Of a DNA stretch of 64,000 bases, positions 49,895 through 61,007 are shown piece by piece (within the stretch, counting starts at the first letter, position 1; each line of letters begins with the position of its first letter). The position numbers and the translations under genes are program-made. This stretch comes from Schizosaccharomyces osmophilus. Its lineage: Eukaryota > Ascomycota > Schizosaccharomycetes > Schizosaccharomycetales > Schizosaccharomycetaceae. The DNA lies in assembly GCF_027921745.1 (NCBI RefSeq), contig NC_079239.1:2693501-2757500 (forward strand), read 5' to 3'. Under the pieces are notes generated by a model, which searched no databases, had not been told where the DNA came from, and saw only the letters and a list, made by a program, of their open reading frames with translations.

Positions 49895-52603
49895 ATGTTA
49901 TCGGTAATTTCCTGTTATTTTTTACTTATACATGTATCTAATTCAGTTCAGGCAAAAGCAAAAACATACGAATCAAAATTTGAAGAACATAGATGCAATG
50001 GAGAGTGGCAAGCTATTCCTGAGGCAGCCCGAAAACTGAACAAGCACTATCCTTCTAAATCATGTAAGTTTGCACTCATTTATACTGCTAACGACTTCGC
50101 TTTAGATATTTGTGATTTAGCTAGAATTGAAGCTGCGCTTCGTTTAGCCTTACAAGATGAACAAGAAAAGCGAATGGCAAATATTGATTTATCTTCCGTT
50201 GAAAACTGCTCCATCTTTATACCGACCCTTTCTACTGAACGTACAGATCCTCTTTTGCAACAGTTGAATCATTTGGGTACACAACGAGCTTCTGAAGAAG
50301 AGAAACTTCAAGAGATCCCTATTCGATTATTATTGTATATTTCAAGACATAACTTCCAGGATGCCGTGGATCTTGACTGGTCCCCAGATGGATTAAACTT
50401 ATCACCGGGCATTATTGGTATCAGCATATTACAAGCAACCATCCTTTCTTCGTTGGCTCACTTTTTCATATCTAATTATGAGGTTTCGTATCAGTACATT
50501 AGATCTGCTATTGGTATGATTCAGCGAGTCAGTGACAAGGATACCGTCCCTCTTGAATGGGCCAAATGGTGTGAACTTTGCTACGCCGTATACGCACAAA
50601 CTTCATCTATATCTAGGTAAGCGAGTCTATTTATGTACAAATTTTAACCTTTCAGTGCCAGTCAACTGGATAGAGCTTCGATTTTGGGTCTATGTTCAGA
50701 TTACTTTGCCTCTCACACAATAAGTGATCCCTTGACTCGTATCGTATATTTTAGGCAAATTTTGAAATTCTCTCACACATTATTCCATGAAAACAAGATC
50801 GACTCACCTATTTTTGAGAAAAGCCAAATTCAAAAGTTACATCTTCAAGACTTGACGTTTTCACTTGATTATGCTAAGTACTTACTCGAGTATACTTCGT
50901 TTCCAAGAGCAGGTGATCAGAACCTTTTAATTGCTGAGTATGTAGAATCAACGATGTCCATTTGGGTTAGTACGGGACAGCATTATACGCAAGCCGTGAA
51001 CCTGATAAATATATTATATAGATTGACAGAGAAATCTTTTCACTGTCAGCAAATATTTCGATCATTGGTGATTTTGTTGACTCATATAGAAGAGCACGAA
51101 GAAGCTCATCAAGCATTCCAGTTATATAAGTTTTTGTGCACCAAAGCACAGGAACGTAACTCCCGACAAAAAGCAACTAACAAGAGCTCATTATCTGACT
51201 TGAAGCCAATTTTTATTGATCCCGTGGGACAGATCATTCATATTGCTTCCTTGATGATTTCCGTTTATTCCCAATACTTAAATTCTCCTCAAAAAGTTAT
51301 CGAAACCTTAGACTTTATTATGAAGTTAAGTGCTGATAATGAATTCTTAGAAAACTCGCCCACGTTTACTTTAGTTCTTCATGCTAAAGGGGTGGCCAAC
51401 TCATTCCTCTATTACAGTACAAATGATCCCAACACTAGAGAAGAAAAGCATGAAGAAAGTATCTTCTGTTTTAAAAAAATTCTTGAAATTGAACCAGATA
51501 ATGAAACTGCTCTTTACCATTTAGCTATGCAGCTTGCAGAAAAGCGAGAAATTGTACCAGCTGTTGAGACTATCAGATATCTTTTGAAAATAGCACCTAA
51601 CTATAGTATATCGGCTTGGCATCTTTTGATATTGCTATTGTCATGTTCTGAACAATACGATTCAGCTCTTAAAATTGCTGATAGCGTTCTAGAATCCTGG
51701 AACATCAAAAAAAACTCTATAGATGGAAGTTACACGTTAGCAAATCCATCCGAAATCACTTTCATGAATCGTTGTGCTTTGATCGAGTTAATGATTACAA
51801 AGGTGGCACTTTACGAAGCTTTTGCGGGAGTCAAAGTGGCCATTGATCTTCAAGAAGAGCTTTTTACTTTCTTTGTAACTTTGTTTGATCTGAATGAATA
51901 TGGGAGTGCCACTCAAAAGCCACGTAACGCAATTTCCTCTAGTGACCGATTAGCGGCTGAAGAAACGGAATCAGAAAAAGGAAGCCTACTTACTTTTTCA
52001 AAGAGCATTTCCTCAAAGAAGCATGACTCAGACGCTGAACGGTTTGGCACGAACGATTATAGGGATGACTATAGAGATGTATTGCATGGACGCCGCTCTA
52101 ACACTATTTCTGCTTTTAATCAAAAATTATGGCTTACTGCAGCCAATTTATTTGTTAAGTCTAAACAATATGATCAAGCTCGTGGTGCCCTTTTAGAAGC
52201 AAAAAAGCTTAATGCTGACTCTCCTGGATTACATCTCGTTTATGGGTACTCACTTTTAGCACAAAACAGAGAGAAAGAAGCTGTGGAGCAGATTGAATTA
52301 GCTTTGTATTTAGATCCACATGATCCTATCATAGCAACAACTCTAGCCAAGGTTTTATTAACTTCTAAGGATGATACACGCAATTCTCGTGACCGTGCGG
52401 ACTCCTTACTTTCAGAAACCACATTACAATATGGATGGGATTTACCCGAAGCTTGGTTCTACTGTGCTGAATTGTATCAACATTTGGGTGACGAAAAGCA
52501 AGCAGCTTTTTGCTATGACTACTGTATACAACTATCTGATACGAATCCAATTAGAAGATGGAATAATGTCCAACCACGCTTCATGAACGTTAGCTCTCTT
52601 TAA
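49895..52603 (+). CDS. ypp1: PI4-kinase complex TPR subunit Ypp1 (TTC7 family)
   Basis: TTC7-type adaptor that with Efr3 anchors the phosphatidylinositol 4-kinase Stt4 at the plasma membrane. Exons 49895-49903, 49952-50616 and 50656-52603 (873 residues). The first intron is 48 bp, a multiple of three with no stop, so the unspliced frame also translates; spliced, the N-terminus is MLSAKAKTYESKFEEHR, which fits TTC7 (KVESELERCRAEGHW). The second intron is 39 bp (50617-50655). TPR helices fill the C-terminal half (LFVKSKQYDQARGALLEAKK; LVYGYSLLAQNREKEAVEQI; LYQHLGDEKQAAFCYDYCIQ). Position next to vma2 matches S. pombe. Confidence 0.88.
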
Positions 52604-53003
52604 AAAAAGGAAATATAAATTATTCATTCGTTTCAAAAGTGTCTTTTACTGCTTGTCCTAGTTAGTTATAAGAACTAACGTATTCACAAAGTTTTTAAGT
52701 AGGAAAAAAGGGTTCCGGTTGGATAGTATAAATAATAGTTTATAATTTAAAAATAGTGTATCCCTCTTGATCTTACTTCTGCTTTCATTTTTTATTGAAC
52801 ATAGATATTGGAAATTTCCTCAAAGATCTTTAAGTAAAGTTACAGTCAATTTTAAACCTGAATATTAAAAACTTATTGAAAAAAATGATAATTTAGAAAA
52901 ATTAGCTAAATTCTTAAGTATATTTATAAACAGCATTATATGAAGTAAATCCTTCATTGATCAACAAAATTAGAAGATAAACATAAGGGCTACGGAAAAT
53001 CTC
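52604..53003. other. ypp1/vma2 convergent intergenic region
   Basis: 400 bp between two stop codons, very AT-rich, holding both 3' ends. No gene seen. Confidence 0.5.
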
Positions 53004-54761
53004 TTAAGAATCTTCAGAGTTGTCAAGTACGTCTTTGGATGATCTAGTATAGTATTGATCCAGAATTTTCTTGGGAATACGTGTAAGCATTTCACGAGGG
53101 AAAATACGAAGAAGAGACCAAGCCAAGTCTAAAGTCTCAATAATGGAGCGGTTCTCATAGGCACCCTGCTTGACAAAGGTTTTCTCGAATTTACCCAAAA
53201 ACTCAAGGGCCAAACGATCTTCTTGAGATAAAGCCTCTTCACCGACTACAGATTTCATGGAAGCAGCATCACGACCGACAGCATACATCGCATAAAGTTG
53301 GTTGGAAACGTCGCCATGATCATTGCGGGTCATTCCTTCACCAATAGCAGACTTCATCAATCTCGAGAGTGAAGGTAAAACATTAATAGGAGGATAAATA
53401 CCATTATTCTGAAGTTGTCGGTCAACGAAAATTTGACCCTCTGTAATATAACCTGTCAAGTCTGGAATAGGGTGAGTAATATCTAAAAATTCGTGTTAGT
53501 TCCAGGTATGAAAAATAAATGTTTCTTTTATAAATAAAACAACATACCATCGTTAGGCATAGTTAAGATGGGAATTTGAGTTATAGAACCATTACGACCC
53601 TCAACACGGCCAGCACGCTCATAAATAGTTGACAAATCTGTATACATGTAACCAGGATAACCACGACGACCAGGGACTTCCTCACGAGCAGCAGAAACCT
53701 CTCGTAGTGCATCAGCGTAGGAAGTCATATCCGTAAGAATGGTAAGAACATGCTTTTCAGTTTGATAAGCCAAAAACTCTGAAGCTGTAAGAGCCAAACG
53801 GGGAGTAATGATTCGCTCAATGGTAGGATCGTTAGCCAAATTGAGGAAAAGTGTTACACGTTCAAGAGAACCGTTTTCTTCAAAATCACGCTGGAAGAAA
53901 CGGGCTGTTTCCAAGTTAACACCCATGGCGGCGAAAACAATAGAGAAGTTGTCTTCATGACCATCATGGACGTCTTTTGTGGGTCTTTTGACCAAATCAG
54001 CTTGACGACAAATTTGGGCAGCAATTTCATTGTGAGGAAGACCAGCAGAAGAAAAAATGGGAATTTTTTGACCACGAGCTATACTGTTCATACCGTCAAT
54101 AGAGGAAATACCAGTTTGAATCATTTCTTCTGGATAGATACGAGCATATGGATTGATAGGAGACCCATTGATGTCTAAATAGTCTTCGGCCAGCAAGCTG
54201 GGACCCTTATCGATGGGGACACCTGAACCGTTGAAAACACGTCCAAGCATGTCTTCAGAGACGGGGATTCGCATAGAATGTCCCGAAAAGTCTATGCTAG
54301 TCTTTCGGACATCGACACCAGATGTACCTTCGAAAACTTGAACGATGGCTTTCGAACCAGCGACTTCTAAAACTTGACCAGATCGAACAGATCCATCCTG
54401 CACCACAGAAGGTTAGATAAACAACAAATTTCATAATTACTTTCTCCAAATTTGTTAAATCCGTCTAAACAAATTGAAGTCTTCATTGAGCTCATACCGG
54501 TAAATTCAGGTTCACAATTTCATTATATTTTGGGCTGCGGATATTACTAAGATAAAGTTAGAGGCCTATGGACGCAAATAATTGCAGTTTCTCCTTTCAA
54601 TTGACTTACTCAAGGATCACCAAAGGACCAGTGATTGCATTCACAGTGCTGTACGATAGCTTAGGCTTGACAGAATAGTCCCTAAAGAATTAGCATTGTA
54701 TTAATTTACTTAATGCGTACTTGACAGCGGCAGCCGCATTCAGATCAAAGAGCGAAGTCAT
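53004..54761 (-). CDS. vma2: V-type ATPase V1 subunit B
   Basis: Non-catalytic nucleotide-binding subunit of the vacuolar proton pump's A3B3 head. Five exons: 54721-54761, 54610-54681, 54498-54546, 53548-54397 and 53004-53482 (496 residues), with introns of 39, 63, 100 and 65 bp. Junctions restore [40 protein letters not shown] and [16 protein letters not shown]. Family blocks are nearly invariant: [40 protein letters not shown] (degenerate P-loop, as expected for B), [34 protein letters not shown]. The C-terminal tail is short and acidic (DNSEDS). Confidence 0.96.
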
Positions 54762-55556
54762 GATTTGGTTCTCTGGAAATTCACGCTCATCGGGCGTCAA
54801 GCTCGTATGGATCTTAGAAATAAGGAGGCGTTATGATAACCTTATCATTAATTAATGAAGTGTTGCCCGTCGCATTAAATTGCTTACAAACTCCAGTGAT
54901 TTATGCAAAACATAAATAACGTTTCTTTGTGTGTTTAGTACATGTTTGTATGACTGAATCGGTTTCAAAAGGAATAAAGGTTTTTGAAGTTGTATTTCAT
55001 TCTAATTCTTATAATTATTTTCCTTCTAAAATTTTGAAAATTCGTGCAAAAGAAGAACGAGTTTTCGATTCAAAGAACAGAGCATTTTGTCAACTTATAC
55101 CGGTCTAGTTAAATGCACTAAGCTGGGAAAGCTAGAATCAAACGAAAGAAGCATTCCGCGCATGAACAGATCAAGTATAGTGTTTAGCTCTGTACTGTCA
55201 TTTTTTTGGTCTTTTTTCGTTGTTTTTTTTTTTTAGGAGGTGGTTGCGACGAAGACCTAAGTAGCATATGGTGAAACGAATTTAGGAAATAAAAAATAAA
55301 TAAGACATAAAAACGAAAACATTTTTCGTTTTTTTTTTTAATTTATTTATTGTCATTTAAACCTATTTTTGGCGCGGTGGAACAGTACTTACACCAACCT
55401 TACCCTCTGTCCTACGTGCACTTCACCTCTGTCAAATCCCACAAAACTCCACACTGTTCAAGGAATCCTAAAACGTTTGCGGCAATCCATTGAGATTTGC
55501 TTGAATTCCTTCCGGAAAGTTTGTAAATTACAAAAACCGTCGAAATATTCAGGGAA
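54762..55556. promoter_or_regulatory. Divergent vma2/galactosyltransferase intergenic region
   Basis: 795 bp holding both promoters and a T-tract (about 55225-55234 and 55330-55340). No gene seen. Confidence 0.5.
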
Positions 55557-56591
55557 ATGTGGAACCCAAAGAAAAAGTCAGAAGCTCTGGCAAAATTTAA
55601 ATCATTTCCTTATCCTAAACCAGGCACCTCGAATTTGTTAGATTCTGGCTCTAAGATATACACAAAAAGATCATTTTTGCAGAAAGTAGTGTTTTTCGTT
55701 ATTCTCGTGCTATGCTTCGGGTTTTTTTTTAAGCACCATTGGAGTTCGCAGTCTCACCGCGGTAAAGTGGTGATGATCGTTGCTGGTAATGACGGCGGTG
55801 GTGTTAAGGATGTAAAAAAGGCTGATGAATGGGTTTTGGAACATATTTCCAAGGGAAACAAAGAAGAATACGCGAAACGCCACGGATATGAGTTAATTTA
55901 TAAGAGCGAAGGATTGAAACGTCGATATGCTCATGAATGGCGAGAATCTTGGGAAAAAGCAGACTATATACTTGAAGCCATGGAAAAGTACCCCAATGCT
56001 GAATGGTTCTGGTGGTTGGATTTAACTACCTACATAATGGAGCCTCAATATTCTATTGAGAAACATATTATTAATCGTCTTCCAAAGATTGCTATTCGTA
56101 ACATCACTGATCCTATGGAATTTAATCCTCGTAGTTACAAGCAAATTCCTTTTGAGGATTATTCCGATGATATCAGCTTTATCATGGGCCAGGATTGCAA
56201 TGGCTTCAGTCTTGGTTCTTTTATAATCCGTCGCAGTGAATGGTCGAAGCGACTTTTAGATTTCCTATGGGATCCTGTCGTTTATGGAAAAAAACATACT
56301 GATTGGCCGCATGACGAACAAAATGTGCTTGAATACTTCTACGAGCATAACGCTTGGTTACGTGGTGGAATGGCCTTTGTTCCTTTACGAACATTGAACG
56401 CTTATACTACAGGCGCTTGTGAAGCCGATAGTAGCAATCCCCGATTTTTCTATAATCAAAAGCAGAGGGACTTTTTGGTCAACTTGGCTGGTTGTAATTA
56501 CGGAAGAAATTGCAAGGAGGAAATCCAGCAGTATCAATCCATCCAGGGAAGGCGATCTGGTTTCTCAAAACTATTCTCTCTCTTTTTTTAA
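55557..56591 (+). CDS. gmh5: Alpha-1,2-galactosyltransferase-like protein, GT34 family (Golgi type II membrane protein)
   Basis: 344 residues, one exon. A short cytosolic tail, one membrane anchor (VVFFVILVLCFGFFF, about residues 43-57) and a lumenal GT34 catalytic domain. Conserved GT34 features: NKEEYAKRHGYELIY, RESWEKADYILEAMEKYPNA, EWFWWLDLTTYIMEP, CNGFSLGSFIIRRSEWSKRLLDFLWD and HDEQNVLEYFY. It would add galactose (or mannose, as Mnn10/Mnn11 do) to cell-wall galactomannan. The acidic pair that is usually DxD reads D-L-T here, so it may be one of the diverged or complex-forming members. The symbol follows the S. pombe neighbour of moe1 and is the least certain part. Confidence 0.85.
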   Translation: MWNPKKKSEALAKFKSFPYPKPGTSNLLDSGSKIYTKRSFLQKVVFFVILVLCFGFFFKHHWSSQSHRGKVVMIVAGNDGGGVKDVKKADEWVLEHISKGNKEEYAKRHGYELIYKSEGLKRRYAHEWRESWEKADYILEAMEKYPNAEWFWWLDLTTYIMEPQYSIEKHIINRLPKIAIRNITDPMEFNPRSYKQIPFEDYSDDISFIMGQDCNGFSLGSFIIRRSEWSKRLLDFLWDPVVYGKKHTDWPHDEQNVLEYFYEHNAWLRGGMAFVPLRTLNAYTTGACEADSSNPRFFYNQKQRDFLVNLAGCNYGRNCKEEIQQYQSIQGRRSGFSKLFSLFF

Positions 56592-57432
56592 CCGATTTAT
56601 GCATGTTTTCTTTAGTCGTTCTTTTAAAAATCTGTTCTCTGCATCCCTAATCGATTTTTATCTATCTAGCGCCATTTCCAATTTGCTAAACTAAGATCCT
56701 TTTGAAATATTTTATGTAGGGAAGTTATGGGTTCGGGAAATGTACCCATAGATATGTATATGAGCCATATATAATTCTGGAATTTATGTTGATTTATTAG
56801 TTGGAGAGTTTAAATTACTTGTTTTATTTCGTTGTGTTAAATATGATGATGGTCCGGGGTATTCCCTGATTTTAAAATGCGGAAAGGCTTGACTTGAAGC
56901 CTGATATTCTACTGTTGTTGACAGAAAATATATCGGCATGCTTATGTTCCTTTCCGTGGGTTTGTCCTGTTGTGCTGATTCAGTCTTCCTCATAGACTGA
57001 ACTTATGCAGAATACTTCTAGTTCAATTGGTTTTATCATTCAGATCTGTAACTGTTAATTGCAACTTTAGACTATAGAAATTGTGAGAGAGCATCACCAC
57101 ATATTCGACTTTGGCGCTTGCGTGGTTTCATTCTATAGATTAATCCATCTTTGACTATAGTAATATTTCATACATTCGTTGTAGAGTTGTTTTGAAAGCA
57201 TTTGGCATACTTAGCTTTGCTTCTTGCCGTTATATGAATAGGATAAAACAGTGTCTTTTATGTTGATTGTTTTCTTTTATTTCGTTTCATTTAATAAATT
57301 ATTCGTTTTTTTTTTCTCACTAGTTTTGTAGTTGTAATAAATACCTCATTTAAGTAATATCTTCCATGAATATTTGGCACTCGTTGACTCTTGTTATAAC
57401 CCAACGGCCAACTAAAACTTCACCACTCCCAA
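56592..57432. other. Galactosyltransferase-moe1 intergenic region
   Basis: 841 bp. The 3' end of the glycosyltransferase gene, then the moe1 promoter with T-rich tracts near 57307. No gene seen. Confidence 0.5.
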
Positions 57433-59133
57433 ATGGCAACTGGATTTAAATTGCCTGATTTACCACCCGTAAAATCAGCATGGGGGCCTCATGAGACTGA
57501 GCAGTTTAGTGAAGACGTCCCTTATGCTCCTTTCAGCAAAGGTGACCGTTTAGGTAAAATTGCTGACTGGTCTGTTGAGCAACCCAAAGATGGTCGCGAA
57601 CAAAGAGGCCGTCAAGGAGCTTTCGTTAATAGATTTCGTGACCAATATCAAACATATGGTCATGGTGCCGCTTCTGTCTTTGCTTATCAACACTCCGAGG
57701 ATGAATCATCGTTCTCTGTGATTGATCGTGGCTCTGTTAACCGTGTCCGTACCTCTGCCCGTGGAACTATGTTGAAGGTACGTGGCCGTGGTCAAAACAC
57801 TCAACGTGGAGGAGCTGGACGTGGTGGTCGTTTCGGTGGAGGTGGACGTGGTGGCACTGAAACTGTCATGAGTCGTGCTGCTGGCGGCGGTGGTGGTGCT
57901 AGAGGCCGTCGTTTTGGCTGGAAAGATTATGACAAGCATCAACGCATCCGTAATGCTAGTGTTGCTGTCGGCAATGAATGGGAGTTGCTTGAGGAAATTG
58001 AGTTTAGCCATTTGTCCAAGCTCAATTTGGCTGCTACTGCTCCTGAGACCGTCGACACTTACGGTTATGTTTATCCTTATGATAAGTCTTTCGACAAGGT
58101 GCACGTTAAATCTGAGAAGCCTTTGCAAGCCTTGGATCGCGTTCATTACAACACTACCACTACAGAAGATCCCGTTATTCAAAAGCTCGCTGTTTCAAGT
58201 GAAGCCAACATCTTTATCACTGATAGTGTCTTGTCCTTGTTGATGTGTTCTACTCGTTCCATTTACCCCTGGGATATTGTTATTACCCGCCAAAGCGGCA
58301 AGCTTTTCTTTGACAAGCGTGAAGGTGGTCCTTTCGATTATCTTACCGTAAATGAGAATGCCTACGATTCCCCTATGGACAATGATGACCGTGAAGGAGT
58401 TAACTCTCCTGGTGCCTTGTCTGTTGAAGCTACTTACATCAATCAAAACTTCTCCGTTCAAGCTGTTCGTGAAGCTGAAGAAGAAAAGCATGACTTGAAT
58501 CATCCCAATCCTTTCTACAACTCCAAGGAAGAGAACGAGCCTTTGGCTGCACATGGCTATGTTTACCGTAAGGTTAATTTGTCCCTTGATTCAGATGAGA
58601 AGCCTGTAAACTTGATGGTTCGTGCAGAAGTTGATGGCTACATGAAGACACCTTCCAATGACGTCCAATATGTTTCCATTAAGGCCTTGAATGAATATGA
58701 TCCCAAGTTTACCAATGTTGCTGGCTCTGTGGACTGGCGCTCTAAGCTTGAAAGCCAACGTGGTGCTGTCTTTGCTACTGAGATGAAGAATAACAGCTGC
58801 AAGCTTGCTCGCTGGACGACTGAAGCTCTTTTAGCTGGCGTTGATACTATGAAGATTGGTTTTGTTAGCCGTTCGAATATCCGCGATGCTCAACATCATG
58901 GTATCCTTGGCGTCGTTGCTTATAAGCCTGCTGATTTGGCCAACCAAATGAACATGAGCTTGAGTAATGGATGGGGTATTGTACGTACTATGGCTGATAT
59001 CTGTTTTAAGATGCCAGATGGCAAATATTCTCTCGTCAAAGATCCCAACAGACCCATTGTGCGTTTGTACTCTGTTCCTCCTGAAACTTTTGAGGAGCCT
59101 ACTGCACCTGCTTCTGAAATTTCATCTTCTTGA
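57433..59133 (+). CDS. moe1: Translation initiation factor eIF3 subunit d (Moe1)
   Basis: eIF3d, the cap-proximal subunit of eIF3; fission yeast Moe1 is also reported to bind the eIF3e homologue Int6 and to affect microtubules. 566 residues, one exon. The N-terminus begins FKLPDLPPVKSAWGPHE. An RG/G-rich stretch (about residues 115-160, GRGGRFGGGGRGG) is followed by the cap-binding-fold core: LATAPETVDTYG-like TVDTYGYVYPYDK, then STRSIYPWDIVI, HGYVYRKVNLSLD, VDWRSKLESQRGAVFATEMK, and NMSLSNGWGIVRTMADICFK. The tail is short and acidic. Codon use looks biased to C/T-ending codons, as for a strongly expressed gene. Confidence 0.97.
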   Translation: MATGFKLPDLPPVKSAWGPHETEQFSEDVPYAPFSKGDRLGKIADWSVEQPKDGREQRGRQGAFVNRFRDQYQTYGHGAASVFAYQHSEDESSFSVIDRGSVNRVRTSARGTMLKVRGRGQNTQRGGAGRGGRFGGGGRGGTETVMSRAAGGGGGARGRRFGWKDYDKHQRIRNASVAVGNEWELLEEIEFSHLSKLNLAATAPETVDTYGYVYPYDKSFDKVHVKSEKPLQALDRVHYNTTTTEDPVIQKLAVSSEANIFITDSVLSLLMCSTRSIYPWDIVITRQSGKLFFDKREGGPFDYLTVNENAYDSPMDNDDREGVNSPGALSVEATYINQNFSVQAVREAEEEKHDLNHPNPFYNSKEENEPLAAHGYVYRKVNLSLDSDEKPVNLMVRAEVDGYMKTPSNDVQYVSIKALNEYDPKFTNVAGSVDWRSKLESQRGAVFATEMKNNSCKLARWTTEALLAGVDTMKIGFVSRSNIRDAQHHGILGVVAYKPADLANQMNMSLSNGWGIVRTMADICFKMPDGKYSLVKDPNRPIVRLYSVPPETFEEPTAPASEISSS

Positions 59134-59701
59134 ATTCGTTTTGTAAATTTATTAAAGGATAAAAGCGTTGGAAGAGAATAAAATTTTTTTAGGAATCTGA
59201 AAATTGATGAGTGATTGCTAGACATAAGAGACTTCCATTTAAAGAGTAACTCACGTTTAAAATAACTTAATTGCTGCGACCCAAGAAGAACTAAAATCAC
59301 TACTTTAGTTGTTTTCATAAGCTTTATTTACATGTACAATAATTTAACTTGCTGTTTCACGGTAATCGGTAAAAGCATTTTGTGATATTGTTTTGAATAG
59401 TGGTAAATACTTTAGTACCACGCTTTATGTGTCGCTATTCATTGCCACCTGTATATATTAATATAATACTGAATCTTCACCCTAAGCTTACAAAGCATCA
59501 AAGCATCTTATATATATAAAGGCGACATAATTCCTAATAGAAGTTGTTACGTTAACGACAAAATATCTTAAGAACAAGTTTTTCATTCTTTTGTTCTCTG
59601 TCGAGGAATTTTACGGGATTGAAAGGATTGAACTCGGTCTCCCCTGGTGTGAGAGGAATTAATTGATATAATTATCGAAGAAAGAAAAAAAGCATAAATT
59701 T
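59134..59701. other. moe1-nbp35 intergenic region
   Basis: 568 bp with the moe1 3' end and the nbp35 promoter and leader. No gene seen. Confidence 0.5.
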
Positions 59702-60664
59702 ATGCAGGTTCAAGAGACAAAGCCTATTGATGCTCCAGAGCATTGCCCTGGACCTTCCTCAGAAACTGCAGGAGCAGCATCAGCTTGTGCAGGATGCCCG
59801 AATCAACAAATTTGTGCCTCTGCTCCTCGAGGAGAAGATCCAGATTTGCCATTGGTGACGGAACGATTGAGTAAGATTAAGAAGAAAATACTTGTACTTT
59901 CAGGAAAAGGCGGTGTGGGAAAATCTACGTTTTCCGCTCAATTGGCATGGGCATTGTCTTTAGAAGAAGACAAACAAATTGGCTTAATGGATGTCGATAT
60001 TTGTGGCCCATCAATTCCGAGAATTATGGGCGTCGAAAAAGAAGAAGCTCATCAGTCCAGCGAGGGTTGGTCTCCAATTTATGTGTGCCCTAATCTAGCG
60101 GTTATGTCCATAGGCTTTTTGTTGCCTAGTGACGATTCATCGGTTATTTGGAGAGGGCCCAAGAAGAATGGATTAATTAAACAGTTCATTAAAGATGTCA
60201 ACTGGGAGAATTTGGATTTTCTTATTGTTGATACACCTCCAGGAACTAGCGATGAACACTTGTCCTTGGTTCAATTTTTTAAAAATGCAGGGATTGATGG
60301 TGCCATTGTCGTTACAACTCCTCAAGAAGTAGCGTTGCAAGATGTTCGTAAAGAAATCGATTTCTGTAGAAAGGCTTCCATTCCCGTTTTAGGTGTCGTG
60401 GAGAATATGAGTGGGTTTGTATGCCCTTCTTGTCGAAATAAGACTAATATATTTACTGTAAATACTGGAGGTGGTGAAGCATTAGCGCAAGAGATGAATA
60501 TTCCCTTTTTGGGACGTGTTCCTTTGGATCCTGCTATCGCTCGTTCTTGCGACTTTGGTAAAAGTTTTGTTGATGAATGCCCCGAATCTCCAGCGTCCGA
60601 GATTATAATCGATATTATAAACAAGGTGGATTATAATTTACAAGCACAAAAAGGGTCTTCTTAA
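59702..60664 (+). CDS. nbp35: Cytosolic iron-sulfur assembly scaffold P-loop ATPase Nbp35
   Basis: Nbp35 forms the Nbp35-Cfd1 scaffold on which cytosolic and nuclear 4Fe-4S clusters are built. 320 residues, one exon. The N-terminus carries the four-cysteine ferredoxin-like motif [20 protein letters not shown] then QQIC. The deviant Walker A is [10 protein letters not shown] (about residue 66); then [12 protein letters not shown], the Walker B-like [14 protein letters not shown], and the C-terminal CPSC pair ([11 protein letters not shown]) that bridges the shared cluster. All functional cysteines expected are present. Confidence 0.97.
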   Translation: MQVQETKPIDAPEHCPGPSSETAGAASACAGCPNQQICASAPRGEDPDLPLVTERLSKIKKKILVLSGKGGVGKSTFSAQLAWALSLEEDKQIGLMDVDICGPSIPRIMGVEKEEAHQSSEGWSPIYVCPNLAVMSIGFLLPSDDSSVIWRGPKKNGLIKQFIKDVNWENLDFLIVDTPPGTSDEHLSLVQFFKNAGIDGAIVVTTPQEVALQDVRKEIDFCRKASIPVLGVVENMSGFVCPSCRNKTNIFTVNTGGGEALAQEMNIPFLGRVPLDPAIARSCDFGKSFVDECPESPASEIIIDIINKVDYNLQAQKGSS

Positions 60665-61007
60665 AAGGAAAACCCCACAATTGGCAACAGCTACGGATAT
60701 CATGGATGATAATGACAATAGATGATTTGCTTACTTGGGACTGTGGTTTAAGTATACAAATTGGTATTTTTGATGGAATGCTTCTACATATTACATTAGC
60801 ATATCTAAAAAGACTGTATTTTTACAAGACTGAATGTTGAGTTTATTTAAATTGTAGCTTTAAAAAAGTAAATATGCATGAAATTTTGAATTTTTTTATA
60901 ATACATCAAAAAATTGTTCTTGGGACTTGGAAATTATTATAACAAGTACATTCTCAATATGCTCAAACACTTTCTACAGGCAAACCAATTGTAGCGGAAT
61001 CCAAATT
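60665..61007. other. nbp35-RNase H70 intergenic region
   Basis: 343 bp, AT-rich, with the nbp35 3' end and the downstream gene's promoter. No other gene seen. Confidence 0.5.
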
